DNA from: an unidentified bacterial endosymbiont
GTDB taxonomy: Bacteria; Pseudomonadota; Gammaproteobacteria; Enterobacterales; G038960095
NCBI RefSeq assembly: GCF_918320885.1
Contig: NZ_OU907312.1
Span: 744,465-808,464 of the forward strand
DNA length: 64,000 nucleotides
Direction: 5' to 3'
Shown here: positions 7,622 through 17,829 of the stretch, one piece after another
Layout of the letters: each line of letters begins with the position of its first letter
How positions within the stretch are numbered: the first letter of the stretch is position 1
Translations under genes and position numbers: made by a program
Notes under the pieces: generated by a model
Database searches by the model: none
The model's input: the letters and a program-made list of their open reading frames with translations, nothing else
What the model was told of the DNA's origin: nothing

Positions 7622-10114
7622 ATGGGCAATAAAGAGAGTAGAGACAATGACAGAGATAGCAGGGACTATAGCTCAAATAACCAACCTAGAGAACTAGCCT
7701 GGAGCACGCTTCTAGATAGAGAAATCAATAGGACAGAGCGCCAATCTAGGGAAATGGTCACTGTTAGGGAACAGGCGAGCCAACCTAGAGAAACGGCCTG
7801 GCAGGAACTCCGAGATAGAGAAATTAATAGGACGGAGAACCAAACTAGGGAGAGGGTTAGTGTTAGGGAACCTGTCAGGGAAGCAGGGGAAGATAGGGGG
7901 AATAACAGGGAATCAAAGCATGACTTTACGAATGCAATCACTCCTACCTCTGAAGCAAAACAACCAGACGAAAAAAAGACAAAGGCATCTACTACGCTTG
8001 AAAGTGATAAAAATATTGCTAAAAAACCGGTGGGAACTGAAAAAACCAGTCAATCATCAAAGAGTGATTCAAGCAGTACTATCAAGGAAGTACCAGCGGA
8101 ATTAGGCAAAATCCCCTCTAGTTCTAAAGAAGCTAGCAAAAGCTCGAATAGCCAACCGGGATGGTCAGTGCTTAGGGAACCTGTGGCCCAACCTGAAAAA
8201 AAATTCTTGCAGGAGCTCATAGACAGAGAGATTAATAGGACAGAGAACTCACCTAGGGAGATGGTCACTATTAGGGAAATTGCTAAAGAACCCGTGGTAA
8301 CTGAAAAAACCAGTCAATTATCATCAAAGAGTGATTCAAGCAGTACTATCAAGGAAGTTCCAGAGGAATTAAGCAAAATGGATACTGCTGGAAATTTAGC
8401 ACGGACCGAGCAAGAACAGCAGAAGTCCATCTTAGAGTTGTCGACGCCAGAAAAAATAAAAATAGCAAATTATATTGTTTTTAAAGTTAATCCAGATAGT
8501 AAACGGGGGGTTAGACATCTTCTCAGAACGTTTGGAGTAGAAGAGGAATCTCTTCCTTCCGAAAAAAAACCTGAAAAAATCCCCCAGATTTCAGAAACTG
8601 AAATGGGATACGCAGCGGTAAAAAAACAATCGGAAGAGATAATTAACCAAGCTATCTTATTAGAACATAATAGAAAGTTTGAATATAGTAATATGAACGT
8701 GCCTTTCAACCATAATATATCTAGTGATAAGGAAGTTCCCATTAATTTCTTAAAAAATCAGGGTAATGAATTTTATGTTGAGAGCTTTGAAACCAATAGT
8801 GACAGTTTTGTAAAAAAAACACTGTGTGATCCGCTAGCAAGACAAGTATTGACCCCAATAACTGCTGCCGTTGACTGTGCCGTTACCAAAGGACTCCTAA
8901 CAACGGGATACGTAGGTACATGCGTTACTCTTAATTTAGCGGAAGAACATGAAATTATACACAATCGTGACGTTGATCTACGAGTATCAGCAGCAGCAGT
9001 GCTTAAACCTAGTGATAAAATGCAATCCAAAGATGTTGATACAGAGAACCAACATAGGTACATGGTCATTGCAAGGGAATATAGAAACGCACCCCCTGAA
9101 AAAACGTTCTTGCAGGATCTCATAAATAGAGAGATTAATCAGATAGAGAACTTACCTGGGGAGAGGATCAATGTTGGGGAAATTGCTAAAGAACCTGTGG
9201 TAACTGAAAAAACCAGTCAATTATCATCAAAGAGTAATTCAAGCAGTACCATCAAGGAAGTTCCAGTGGAATTAAGCAAAATGGATACTGCTGGAAATTT
9301 AGCACGAATCGAGAAAGAACAGCAAAAGTCCATCTTAGATTTGTCGACGCCAGAAAAAATAAAAATAGCAAATTATATTGTTTTTAAAGTTAATCCAGAT
9401 AGTAAACAGGGGGTTAGACATCTTCTCAGAACGTTTGGAGCAGAAGAGGAATCTCTTCCTTCCGAAAAAAAACCTGAAAAAATCCCCCAGATTTCAGAAA
9501 CTGAAATGGGATACGCAGCGGTAAAAAAACAATCGGAAGAGATAATTAACCAAGCTATCTTATTAGAACACAATAGAAAGTTTGAATATAGTAATATGGA
9601 CGTGCCTTTCAACCATAACATATCTAGTGATAAGGAAGTTCCCATTAATTTCTTAAAAAATCAGGGTAATGAATTTTATGTTGAGAGCTTTGAAACCAAT
9701 AGTGACAGTTTTGTAAAAAAAACACTGTGTGATCCGCTAGCAAGACAAGTATTGACCCCAATAACTGCTGCCATTGACTGTGCCGTTACCAAAGGAAAAC
9801 TAACAACGGGATACGTAGGTACATGCGTTACTCTTAAATTAGCGGAAGAACATGAAAACATACACAATCGTGACGTTGATATAAGAGTATCAGCAGAAGC
9901 AGTGCTTAAACCTAGTAATAAAATTCAATCCAAAGATGTTAATAATGAAAAGAAAAATATAATTAATCACCTACCACAAGAAATAAGTGCCTTTTCAAAT
10001 AATGACAGCCGTGTTGCGGGAACTTGTACAAAGGCTGACTCACAAAACCAACATAATGAGATAGTCCCAGCATACTCCGATAGAGACTCACCAAAAAGTA
10101 GCAGGAGTCGTTAA
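7622..10114 (+). CDS. 830-aa repeat protein of unknown function, effector-like
   Basis: A hydrophilic, Ser/Glu/Lys/Asn-rich protein with no signal peptide. Four copies of a motif of about 20 residues around L-x-D/N-R-E-I-N-R-T-E (near residues 35, 65, 200 and 500) are followed in the later two by a region of about 285 residues that is duplicated almost exactly (about 190-475 and 491-776, period 301). Within it lies IKIANYIVFKVNPDSK and a moderately hydrophobic stretch LTPITAAVDCAVTKGLLTTG. The gene is AT-richer than the housekeeping genes around it. I recognise no family. The layout suits a secreted host- or competitor-directed protein, but that is inference only. Confidence 0.75.
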   Translation: MGNKESRDNDRDSRDYSSNNQPRELAWSTLLDREINRTERQSREMVTVREQASQPRETAWQELRDREINRTENQTRERVSVREPVREAGEDRGNNRESKHDFTNAITPTSEAKQPDEKKTKASTTLESDKNIAKKPVGTEKTSQSSKSDSSSTIKEVPAELGKIPSSSKEASKSSNSQPGWSVLREPVAQPEKKFLQELIDREINRTENSPREMVTIREIAKEPVVTEKTSQLSSKSDSSSTIKEVPEELSKMDTAGNLARTEQEQQKSILELSTPEKIKIANYIVFKVNPDSKRGVRHLLRTFGVEEESLPSEKKPEKIPQISETEMGYAAVKKQSEEIINQAILLEHNRKFEYSNMNVPFNHNISSDKEVPINFLKNQGNEFYVESFETNSDSFVKKTLCDPLARQVLTPITAAVDCAVTKGLLTTGYVGTCVTLNLAEEHEIIHNRDVDLRVSAAAVLKPSDKMQSKDVDTENQHRYMVIAREYRNAPPEKTFLQDLINREINQIENLPGERINVGEIAKEPVVTEKTSQLSSKSNSSSTIKEVPVELSKMDTAGNLARIEKEQQKSILDLSTPEKIKIANYIVFKVNPDSKQGVRHLLRTFGAEEESLPSEKKPEKIPQISETEMGYAAVKKQSEEIINQAILLEHNRKFEYSNMDVPFNHNISSDKEVPINFLKNQGNEFYVESFETNSDSFVKKTLCDPLARQVLTPITAAIDCAVTKGKLTTGYVGTCVTLKLAEEHENIHNRDVDIRVSAEAVLKPSNKIQSKDVNNEKKNIINHLPQEISAFSNNDSRVAGTCTKADSQNQHNEIVPAYSDRDSPKSSRSR
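8190..9949 (+). repeat. Tandem in-frame duplication, period 903 bp
   Basis: Two units, about 8190-9046 and 9093-9949, are offset by exactly 903 bp (301 codons) and differ at scattered positions only. Examples of differences are KRGVRHLL versus KQGVRHLL and NMNVPF versus NMDVPF. Preserved frame and few differences indicate a recent duplication within the 830-aa gene. Confidence 0.93.
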
Positions 10115-10241
10115 ACTAACCAATCTAGCGCCTGCTGCCGTTATTGTTCAATGTTGTGTTATCGATTTTGATAACGGTAGCGTGAAGGCGCTTAATGCCT
10201 ACGAATTAATTGTGAACTGCTCTATTTCCTAAGGAAGTAAC

Positions 10242-11162
10242 ATGGTATTCAGAGATTTATTCTTACCACAAGAAATGGTTAAATTTATCCGTCACCAGGC
10301 TATAGTGATTTTGTGTTTTGTGGTTGCTATAACAGGGTTGATCATGACACTACGAGGCATATGGTGGACCTCTTACATGCCATTTGAGTTATATTTTATA
10401 CGCTTTAATTCTGGAATTAATATACAAATACCCACCAACGATATGGTAGGTAAATCATTGCCTTCTATCATTAACTCTGTGAATTTCAAAGCAACCTATT
10501 TAGGTGATATTTTGTTCAATTTTTTAGGTAAAGTTTTATTCACCTCCATACTTATTTCTTTGGTACGACACAATGCACAGCAACCACAATACAAAATAAA
10601 GCAAGTAGTATTGCAAGGTATAAAACGTTTTCCTGCACTGTTAAAACTAACTATAGCTTTCTTTCTGATGGGAGTAGTGCTGATAGTTATAATATTCGCC
10701 ATATGTTTCGGAATTGCGACAGGTGCATCCTGGCTTGGGATTGCTGGATCTGTAGAAAATTTTACATATATTCATCCTATCCAGTACAATATTTACTTTA
10801 TAGTCTTCTTTCTAATGTCATGGCCGTTAACATATTTCTCATTTACTGCTTATATTTTAGAAGATTTTGATGGTGCTGTGTTTACTAGCTTACGTCGCAG
10901 TTGGCACCTGATCCGTAACCACTGGGAACCGCTAATAGTTGGCACGCTAATATTTTGTAGCACTACCGCGTTAATAAATACAGGGTGCTCTCTGATTATT
11001 GTGAGTCTTTCACATAACACACTTAGCCCCGTAGCAATCTGTTTATTGGACTACACGCTTGGGCTGATAATTTTCAGTTTAATAATGATTTACTATGGAA
11101 TGGCCTACGTTAAGATTGTCCAGCCTGCAAAGGCGTTGTTGAGCAAATCAGTTCTGGTTTGA
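10242..11162 (+). CDS. Multi-pass inner-membrane protein of unknown function
   Basis: 306 residues with about six hydrophobic helices (near 20-42, 100-118, 140-165, 185-210, 235-260, 270-292). The segment TSLRRSWHLIRNHWEPLIVG resembles the R-S-W/F-x-L-x(2)-x-N-W box of the YciC/UPF0259 and GPDPase-type membrane domains, so it may belong to that loose group. The ribosome site AAGGAAGTAAC directly precedes the ATG. It lies 127 bp after the 830-aa repeat protein in the same direction and shares its AT-rich composition. Confidence 0.7.
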   Translation: MVFRDLFLPQEMVKFIRHQAIVILCFVVAITGLIMTLRGIWWTSYMPFELYFIRFNSGINIQIPTNDMVGKSLPSIINSVNFKATYLGDILFNFLGKVLFTSILISLVRHNAQQPQYKIKQVVLQGIKRFPALLKLTIAFFLMGVVLIVIIFAICFGIATGASWLGIAGSVENFTYIHPIQYNIYFIVFFLMSWPLTYFSFTAYILEDFDGAVFTSLRRSWHLIRNHWEPLIVGTLIFCSTTALINTGCSLIIVSLSHNTLSPVAICLLDYTLGLIIFSLIMIYYGMAYVKIVQPAKALLSKSVLV

Positions 11163-11604
11163 GGAAACCTCGAAGCCATGGAGCCTAATCTCCTATAGAA
11201 GCTTATACCGGAGCCATGTTGCACTTGTTGCGTTAATCCAGCGACTGATCAAGGCATAAAAAGTGCCACTGAAATATCCAGCCTCCTTGCCTTTGGACCC
11301 GTTGGTCCAACGGCTAACCAATGGCTTATTGAGTATCCTATGGATAAGATTGACCAGAAAGTATTGCAAGTAAAAGAGAAGGATGATAAGCATAACGCTG
11401 CCGTTGCTCTTGAGCGCTCTAGGGATTTTCAAAGGAGACACTATGCAGTCGAGTCAATTGACTACAGACTAGATTGTTTGTCACAGGCAATTAGCAGCAG
11501 CAATGAGGCGTTAGCAGTCGGTAGCCTAGCGCTAACAACTGACTCCGATTCGGATAGTTCCATACGCTCCCTATCCTCTGCTGGAAAAAAACAGCGGACG
11601 CCGC
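11163..11604. other. Gene-poor stretch between membrane protein and Sel1 gene
   Basis: A 92-codon frame at 11340-11618 on the plus strand (MDKIDQKVLQVKEKDDKH ...) overlaps the Sel1 start by 14 bp. It is polar and Ser/Asp-rich at its end and could be a small gene, but there is no clear ribosome site. An 82-codon minus-strand frame at 11193-11441 overlaps it. Neither resembles a family I know. The bases look like intergenic or decayed sequence. Confidence 0.3.
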
Positions 11605-13992
11605 ATGTCGCGCCATAACAACAATCTGGACCGGAATACACACGCTAGCTCAATGGTCACAATACTGCTGCTGGGGTTACTCAGCAGCCACCCCGGATGG
11701 AGTCGTGAACCCAAGGTCCAGGAGTTAACGTTGTCGCTGTCAGGGCACGTCTCCAGTCGAGAGGGTGCGCCGGAGAACCAACACGCTCTAAAGAGTAGAT
11801 CTCTAGAGGGGCGTGTGCCGGGGAGCAGAGCCCTAAAACAACTTCACCAGGCGGCCACAAACGGCTCTGCGAAAGCACAGTTTGATCTTGCCATCCTCTA
11901 TCGGGACGGTCTAGGGGTCATTCAGGATGATGCAACTGCCGTCAGATGGCTCCGCAAGTCTGCAAAACAAGATTTCGCGTTGGCACAATACGAGATGTTT
12001 AAGATCTATTCAGAAGGGCTGGGTGTGCCGCAGGATCACGGGGTCGCTGCAGAGTGGCTGCGAAAGGCTGCGGAGAAAGGATACCCTGCCGCTCAGTTTA
12101 TTCTTGGAACGCTCTATGCCAATGGGGAGGGGGTACCTAAAGATCATTCACTCTCTGTGCAGTGGCTCCTCAAGGCGGCAGAGCAGGGGCAGGTCGACGC
12201 CCAGGAGCTCATGGGTTTCCAATATTTATTAGGTGAATGGGTTCCAAAAGATGATGTGGCGGCAGCTAAGTGGTTCAAAAAAGCTGCGGAGAAAGGAGTG
12301 GAGTCAGCCCAAGGGCAGTTGGGACGCCTCTATTTTTATGGCGATGGCGTGCCCAAAGACTACGCCATTGCGGCACACTGGCTATCCAGAGCTGCAGAGC
12401 AGGACTATCCCATGGCCCAGCGTTATCTGGGGGCGATGTATGAGGATGGCCTCGGCGTGGAGAAAGATGGGCCACTCGCTCTCCAGTGGTTTAAAAAAGC
12501 TGCAGAGCAGGGCGATTCAGTGGCCCAATTCAGGCTCGGTAAGCTGTATGCCGGGGGCCGTGCGGTGCCTAAAGACTATGCGTTGGCCGCGCAATGGTTT
12601 CTCAAGGCTGCAACACAGGGCTACACTCTAGCCCAATACCACCTAGGGATGATGTATGAGGATGGCCTTGGAGTGGAGAAAGATGGGCAACTCGCTGCCC
12701 AGTGGTATAAAAAATCTGCGGAGCAGGGCGAGCCAGAGGCCCAATTCAGTCTCGGCGAGCTGTATGCCGTGGGCCGTGTGGTGCCTAAAGACTATGCATT
12801 GGCCACGCAATGGTATCTTAAGGCTGCAACACAGGGGCACACGCTAGCCCAATGCCACCTAGGGATGATGTATGAGGATGGCCTCGGAGTAGAGAGAGAT
12901 GAACCACTCGCTGCCCAGTGGTTTAAAAAATCTGCGGAGCAGGGCGATCCGGTGGCTCAATTCAGGCTTGGTAAGCTGTATGAAGGGGGCCGTGCGATTT
13001 CTAAAGACTATGCGTTGGCCGCACAATGGTTTCTTAAGGCTGCGACACAGGGCCATACTCTAGCCCAATGTCAGCTAGGGTGGATGTATGTGAATGGTCT
13101 TGGAGTGGAAAAAGATGATCAACTTGCTGTCCAGTGGTATAAAAAATCTGCGGAGCAGGGCGAGCCAGAGGCCCAATTCAGGCTTGGTAATCTGTATGCA
13201 GTGGGCCATGCGGTGCCTAAAGACTATACGTTGGCTGTACAATGGTTGCTTAAGGCTGCGACACAGGGACACCGTCGAGCCCAATACCACCTGGGGACGA
13301 TGTATGAGATGGGCCTGGGTGTCGCAAAAAATGAGCAGCGGGCTAGCGAGTGGTGCCGCAAAGCGGCAGAGCGGGGAGAAGTTAAGGCCCAGGTCGATCT
13401 TGGCAGGAGGTATGAAGAAGGCTTGGGGGTGGTACAGGATGATGTGCAGGCGGCCGAGTGGTATCGCAAGGCCGCTGATCAGGGAGAGGCCTCAGCACAG
13501 ACCGAACTTGGGCATCTGTACTCAAAGGGTCGAGGAGTTCCCAAGGATGAAACCCTCGCCACGGAGTGGTACTACAAAGCTGCGAAGCAGAATCATTCAC
13601 CCGCCCAAACGACACTGGGCTATAGGTATTTAGTCGGCCAAGGTGTTAAGCAAGATTATGCAGAGGCAGTTCAGTGGCTTCGCAAAGCAGCCTTACAGGG
13701 TGAATCTGTGGCCCAATACAACCTCGGGCTGGCGTATCAGGGGGGATATGGCGTGGCAAGGGATCAACAGCAAGCAGCAGCGTGGTTTCACAAGGCTGCA
13801 GAACAGGGCCACAGGGCATCCCAGTTCCACCTTGGGACACTGTACGAGGTAGGACTCGGGGTTGAGAAAAACCAAAAGCTGGCCGCAGAATGGTATAGGA
13901 AGGCCGCCAACCAGGGGGTTAAAGAGGCACAGCAGCGGTTGGAGCGGTTGGAAAGGTTCTTATCCAAGAGTAAGCCCAATTCAAAAAAATGA
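11605..13992 (+). CDS. Secreted Sel1-repeat protein, 20 repeats
   Basis: 795 residues. A basic then hydrophobic N-terminus (MVTILLLGLLSSHPGWS from residue 17) looks like a signal peptide, followed by a polar linker to about residue 75. From there to the end the protein consists of twenty 36-residue Sel1-like repeats of the form A-x-W-x-x-K-A-A-x-Q-G ... A-Q-x-x-L-G-x-x-Y-x-x-G-x-G-V-x-x-D. Sel1 arrays form alpha-solenoid scaffolds for protein contacts, common in envelope and host-interaction proteins. Units 6-14 alternate between two subtypes, giving a 72-residue higher-order repeat. The start could be 11605 or 11653; no strong ribosome site supports either. Confidence 0.88.
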   Translation: MSRHNNNLDRNTHASSMVTILLLGLLSSHPGWSREPKVQELTLSLSGHVSSREGAPENQHALKSRSLEGRVPGSRALKQLHQAATNGSAKAQFDLAILYRDGLGVIQDDATAVRWLRKSAKQDFALAQYEMFKIYSEGLGVPQDHGVAAEWLRKAAEKGYPAAQFILGTLYANGEGVPKDHSLSVQWLLKAAEQGQVDAQELMGFQYLLGEWVPKDDVAAAKWFKKAAEKGVESAQGQLGRLYFYGDGVPKDYAIAAHWLSRAAEQDYPMAQRYLGAMYEDGLGVEKDGPLALQWFKKAAEQGDSVAQFRLGKLYAGGRAVPKDYALAAQWFLKAATQGYTLAQYHLGMMYEDGLGVEKDGQLAAQWYKKSAEQGEPEAQFSLGELYAVGRVVPKDYALATQWYLKAATQGHTLAQCHLGMMYEDGLGVERDEPLAAQWFKKSAEQGDPVAQFRLGKLYEGGRAISKDYALAAQWFLKAATQGHTLAQCQLGWMYVNGLGVEKDDQLAVQWYKKSAEQGEPEAQFRLGNLYAVGHAVPKDYTLAVQWLLKAATQGHRRAQYHLGTMYEMGLGVAKNEQRASEWCRKAAERGEVKAQVDLGRRYEEGLGVVQDDVQAAEWYRKAADQGEASAQTELGHLYSKGRGVPKDETLATEWYYKAAKQNHSPAQTTLGYRYLVGQGVKQDYAEAVQWLRKAALQGESVAQYNLGLAYQGGYGVARDQQQAAAWFHKAAEQGHRASQFHLGTLYEVGLGVEKNQKLAAEWYRKAANQGVKEAQQRLERLERFLSKSKPNSKK
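11830..13950 (+). repeat. Sel1 tandem array, 108-bp unit and 216-bp higher-order unit
   Basis: Twenty consecutive 108-bp units encode the Sel1 repeats. Between about 12370 and 13310 alternate units are nearly identical at the nucleotide level, for example the repeated stretch coding AQWFLKAATQGxTLAQ at 12590, 12810 (AT variant) and 13020. This points to expansion by 216-bp steps. Confidence 0.85.
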
Positions 13993-14081
13993 ACGGGGAG
14001 TGCTGTTATCGGGCTTTGTTGAACCGCTCGTTTTATAGTGAATTTAATATAGGCTCCCTACCGACAGCACCTCAACAGGAC

Positions 14082-16163
14082 CTAATGGCTGGCACTCAGC
14101 AGTGAAATATCAGCAATCTGTAAAAACAGTTCGCGGATTTCGTCAAGCAGCCTTAAGCGATTCAGGCGTAGCGGGAGATCCTCAACCAACACCATCACTT
14201 CAGTGAAAAACCGCTCAAGCGGCGGCTGCAGTACCGCCAGTTGACCTAAGGCCGTGGAATACGCTTGCGTGTTGAGAAGCGGCGGTAGCGTGTGCTGAAG
14301 TTGCCGGATTTGTTGGGCTAGCAACTGTTCAGCGGGGGCCTGGAGTAGGTTAACGTTAATCGAAGCGGGCAATAGGGCAAGATCAACTTTGGCTAGTAAA
14401 TGTGAGACCCGTTTATGGGCGGCGGCTAACGCTTGAGCCGCCGGCTGGGTATAAAAGGTCGCCAAGGCTTTAATCCGTGCATCAATATCAGAGGGTAAGG
14501 CCCGTTGACGGGCTAAGACCGCCTGAACCAGGGCAGCAGAGAACCCCTGTTCCTGATACCAATAGAGCAGCCGGTTGAGAATAAAGTCAAGCACCGTGGT
14601 AGCCAACTGGGGCTGTGTCAACTGATCCGCATAGCCGGTGATGGCGGCCTCAATGATCGGCGGTAGGGCTAAGGGCAAACGGTTTTCAATGAGAATACGG
14701 AGTAGCCCCAGCGCCGCTCGTCGCAGCGCAAAGGGATCTTTATCACCACTGGGCTGGGCACCGATACCAATAATACCCACCAGTGTGTCGAGTTTATCGG
14801 CTATCGCCACACTACAGGCGATCAACTCACGAGGGAGAGCATCACCGGCAAAGCGGGGTTGATAATGAGCCTGGATGGCCTGAGCGATAGTTTCCCCTTC
14901 GCCATCTGCCCGAGCGTAGTGCATGCCCATGGTACCTTGGGTGGCTGGAGACTCAAAGACCATATGACTGGCTAGATCACATTTGGCCAGCAGCGCCGCC
15001 CGCGAAGCTTGCAGAGGATCAGCTTGGAGCTCTGCAGCAATCAGGCCTGCAAGGGTTTGTAAGCGCTGAGCTTTATCATAGAGGCTCCCCAGCTGCTGTT
15101 GAAAGAGCATCGTCTGCAACCGGGGTAGTAAAGCAGCGAGTGGTTGGCGGCGATCACTATTGAAAAAGAATTGTGCATCGGCCAATCGGGGGCGGATCAC
15201 CTGCTCGTTGCCATGAATAATAGCGCTAGGATCTAGGGGATCGATATTGGCTACAAAAATAAACTGCGGCAGCAGTTCTCCTTGGTGGTCATACAAGGGG
15301 AAATAACGCTGGTCTCTCTTCATGGTATGGACCAGTGCCTCTGCGGGGACTGAGAGAAATTGTGGATCAAAACGGGCGCTGAGTACCACTGGCCATTCGA
15401 CCAGTGCCGTGACCTCCTCCAACAACGACTCATCCAGGTCTACCTGACTGCCGAGCTGAGTCGCCGTTTTGCTGATCTCACGGCGGATCATCGCTTGTCG
15501 TTTTGCAAAATCGGCGAGGACTCGACCCCGTTCTAACAGGATTTTCGGGTACTCTTCGGCATGACTAATGGTGAAGCTAGCCTCACCCATAAAACGGTGA
15601 CCAGTCAGGGTGCGGGAAGTGGCTATCCCGAGTACTTCTCCTTCAAGGAGTTGTTCATCCAACAGGGCGACCACAGCGTGCAGCGGACGAATAAAAGGGA
15701 AAGGGTGATCACCCCAGTGCATTAATTTAACAGATTTCAAGTTTTTGAGCGCTTGATTGACCTGATTTAACAGCAGGGAAGAGGCGGGGGCTCCGGTCAC
15801 TTGAGCACAGTATCGCAACCAGCTGCCTTTGGGAGAGTGCCAGCGCTCTGCCTGTTCAAGGGATATTTGGCAACTTTGCGCCCATTTTTGGGCCGCCTGG
15901 GTGGGCTCTCCTTGGAGATTGAAGGCTTGGGCTAGTGCCGGCCCCCGTTTCTCGACGATTTTATCCGGTTGTTGGCTGGCCAACTGCTGTACTTTGAGGG
16001 CTAAGCGACGGGGTGTGGCAAACCACTGTAGGTGGCCGTAGGCTAACTCAGCCTGTTGTAAAGCCAGGGCCAATTCGGTAGCAAAATTTTTGGCCACTGT
16101 GCGCAGCGCCTGCGGCGGTAGCTCTTCGGTCGTCAGCTCTATGAGGAAGGTGTGGGTCGTCAT
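14082..16163 (-). CDS. glyS: Glycyl-tRNA synthetase beta subunit
   Basis: 693 residues (E. coli 689), beginning TFLIELTTEELPPQALRTVA, the canonical GlyS N-terminus. The beta chain binds tRNA-Gly and, with GlyQ, forms the alpha2beta2 enzyme. The HD-like core, the DKLDTLVGIIGIGAQPSGDKDPFALRRAA block and the C-terminal anticodon-binding DALR domain are all present. It lies 20 bp downstream of glyQ in the same operon, and converges on the Sel1 gene. Confidence 0.98.
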   Translation of the reverse strand: MTTHTFLIELTTEELPPQALRTVAKNFATELALALQQAELAYGHLQWFATPRRLALKVQQLASQQPDKIVEKRGPALAQAFNLQGEPTQAAQKWAQSCQISLEQAERWHSPKGSWLRYCAQVTGAPASSLLLNQVNQALKNLKSVKLMHWGDHPFPFIRPLHAVVALLDEQLLEGEVLGIATSRTLTGHRFMGEASFTISHAEEYPKILLERGRVLADFAKRQAMIRREISKTATQLGSQVDLDESLLEEVTALVEWPVVLSARFDPQFLSVPAEALVHTMKRDQRYFPLYDHQGELLPQFIFVANIDPLDPSAIIHGNEQVIRPRLADAQFFFNSDRRQPLAALLPRLQTMLFQQQLGSLYDKAQRLQTLAGLIAAELQADPLQASRAALLAKCDLASHMVFESPATQGTMGMHYARADGEGETIAQAIQAHYQPRFAGDALPRELIACSVAIADKLDTLVGIIGIGAQPSGDKDPFALRRAALGLLRILIENRLPLALPPIIEAAITGYADQLTQPQLATTVLDFILNRLLYWYQEQGFSAALVQAVLARQRALPSDIDARIKALATFYTQPAAQALAAAHKRVSHLLAKVDLALLPASINVNLLQAPAEQLLAQQIRQLQHTLPPLLNTQAYSTALGQLAVLQPPLERFFTEVMVLVEDLPLRLNRLRLLDEIRELFLQIADISLLSASH

Positions 16164-16183
16164 CCAATTATTCTCACCAAAGG

Positions 16184-17092
16184 TTAGGCGTGGCAGCCTG
16201 GAAAGCCAAGGGATTGGCGGGCATTGTAGTAGGCTTGTGCTACTAATTTGGTTAAGGAGCGGATCCGCAAAATAAACCGTTGCCGTTCAGTTACCGACAA
16301 CGCTTTACGGGCATCCAACAGATTAAACTGATGGGCCGCTTTCAAGATGCACTCATAGGCGGGCAAAGGCAGCGGGATCGGTAAATCCAGTAACTGCTGT
16401 GCTTCTGCTTCATAGAGCTGGAAGTGATCGAACAGTCTGGCGATAGTCGCTTGTTCGAAATTATAAGTCGACTGTTCACGCTCATTTTGCTGAAAAATAG
16501 CACCATAGGTGGTTCTGCCAAGCCTCCCTTCACTCCACAGTAGCTCATAGACAGAATCAACTTTTTGCAGTGCCATCGCTAGCCGCTCTAAGCCGTAAGT
16601 GATTTCGCCAGTGACCGGTTTACAGGGCAGCCCCCCTACCTGCTGGAAGTAGGTAAATTGGGTGATCTCCATACCATTGAGCCACACCTCCCAGCCCATC
16701 CCCCAAGCACCTAGGGTAGGATTTTCCCAATTATCTTCGACAAAACGGATATCCTGCTGGGTAGGGTCAATTCCGATATGACGCAGTGATTCCAGATAAA
16801 GCGCTTGGATATTCATCGGTGAAGGCTTGAGCATCACCTGAAATTGGTAGTACTGTTGTAAACGGTTAGGGTTATCGCCGTAGCGACCATCGGTCGGTCG
16901 CCGACAGGGTTGGACATAAGCGACTGCCATCGGCTCCGGGCCAATGGCGCGTAAAAAAGTGAGTGGGTGTGAGGTGCCAGCGCCGACTTCGAGATCGAGG
17001 GGCTGTACCAAGGTACAGCCCTGATCCGCCCAATAGTGCTGTAAACTTAAGATCAAACCCTGAAAAGTAGTGACATCGCAGTGTGGTTTCAT
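16184..17092 (-). CDS. glyQ: Glycyl-tRNA synthetase alpha subunit
   Basis: 302 residues, the standard length. Class II synthetase motifs are present: [45 protein letters not shown](Q)[12 protein letters not shown] and the glycine/ATP-site block [11 protein letters not shown]. It catalyses glycine activation. The start ATG (complement of 17090-17092) gives the conserved [18 protein letters not shown] beginning. It is divergent from the AlkA-type gene, with 50 bp between starts that must hold both promoters. Confidence 0.98.
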   Translation of the reverse strand: MKPHCDVTTFQGLILSLQHYWADQGCTLVQPLDLEVGAGTSHPLTFLRAIGPEPMAVAYVQPCRRPTDGRYGDNPNRLQQYYQFQVMLKPSPMNIQALYLESLRHIGIDPTQQDIRFVEDNWENPTLGAWGMGWEVWLNGMEITQFTYFQQVGGLPCKPVTGEITYGLERLAMALQKVDSVYELLWSEGRLGRTTYGAIFQQNEREQSTYNFEQATIARLFDHFQLYEAEAQQLLDLPIPLPLPAYECILKAAHQFNLLDARKALSVTERQRFILRIRSLTKLVAQAYYNARQSLGFPGCHA

Positions 17093-17142
17093 GATATTTA
17101 AAGGGCCGCTCTATTCAACAAATTGGAGAGAGACAGTATACC

Positions 17143-17829
17143 GTGTCAACTGATATCAGGCAGCCTTTAACGATGATGATAACGCGAGGTGATTTTGCTA
17201 GGAGTCCCTCTGAGGGATACACCCCGGTGATAAACCATTTGCAACAACGCGATGCCCGGTTAGCAACGGTGATAGCAGAGACTACCTTACCCCCATTACC
17301 GGAGCCAGCCACACCCTACTTAAGTTTACTACGCGCCGTGGTGAACCAACAGATCGCGCGATCAACCGCCCAGCGAATTTGGCAACGACTGCTCAATCAA
17401 TTAGGCAGCGATCTAGCACCTGATCAACTGCTCCTGCAGGCAGAGCAACTACAATCCAGTGGCCTATCGCGGCAGAAAGTGTGCTACCTGCAATCCATCG
17501 CGCTTTACGCCCAACAACACGATTTGAGTGCTGCAGCCTTAGAAGCCTTGAGTGATCAGCAAATGATACAGCAGTTAACCGGTATTCATGGCATTGGAGA
17601 GTGGACTGTGCAGATGTTACTCATTTTTTGTCTGCACAGACCAGACGTATTGCCGTTAGAGGATTTGATCATCCGTCGTGCCATGCAACGGCTCTACAGC
17701 CCTGAGGCGTCACAAGGCAGCTTATTAAGAAGAGAACTGCAGCAGATCGCTACTCAGTGGGAGCCTTATCGGAGCAGCGCGTGTCGTTATCTCTGGAGCT
17801 GGCACAGCCAGTTAACGCTTACGAATTAA
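17143..17829 (+). CDS. DNA-3-methyladenine glycosylase, AlkA/HhH-GPD type
   Basis: 228 residues of the HhH-GPD base-excision repair superfamily. The helix-hairpin-helix is [14 protein letters not shown] (about 147-160). The GPD loop with the catalytic Asp is [16 protein letters not shown]. The block [18 protein letters not shown] is the substrate-pocket helix. The enzyme removes alkylated purines from DNA. It lacks the extra N-terminal domain of E. coli AlkA (282 aa), resembling the shorter AlkA/MAG-like forms. The listed start is GTG at 17143; ATG at 17173 is an alternative. The 3' end overlaps the convergent tusA by 18 bp. Confidence 0.88.
   Translation: MSTDIRQPLTMMITRGDFARSPSEGYTPVINHLQQRDARLATVIAETTLPPLPEPATPYLSLLRAVVNQQIARSTAQRIWQRLLNQLGSDLAPDQLLLQAEQLQSSGLSRQKVCYLQSIALYAQQHDLSAAALEALSDQQMIQQLTGIHGIGEWTVQMLLIFCLHRPDVLPLEDLIIRRAMQRLYSPEASQGSLLRRELQQIATQWEPYRSSACRYLWSWHSQLTLTN

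Noticed and set aside
12233-13633. Long alternative-frame ORFs inside the Sel1 gene
   Set aside because: These frames stay open because the 108-bp repeat is a multiple of three; the Sel1 frame explains the region fully.
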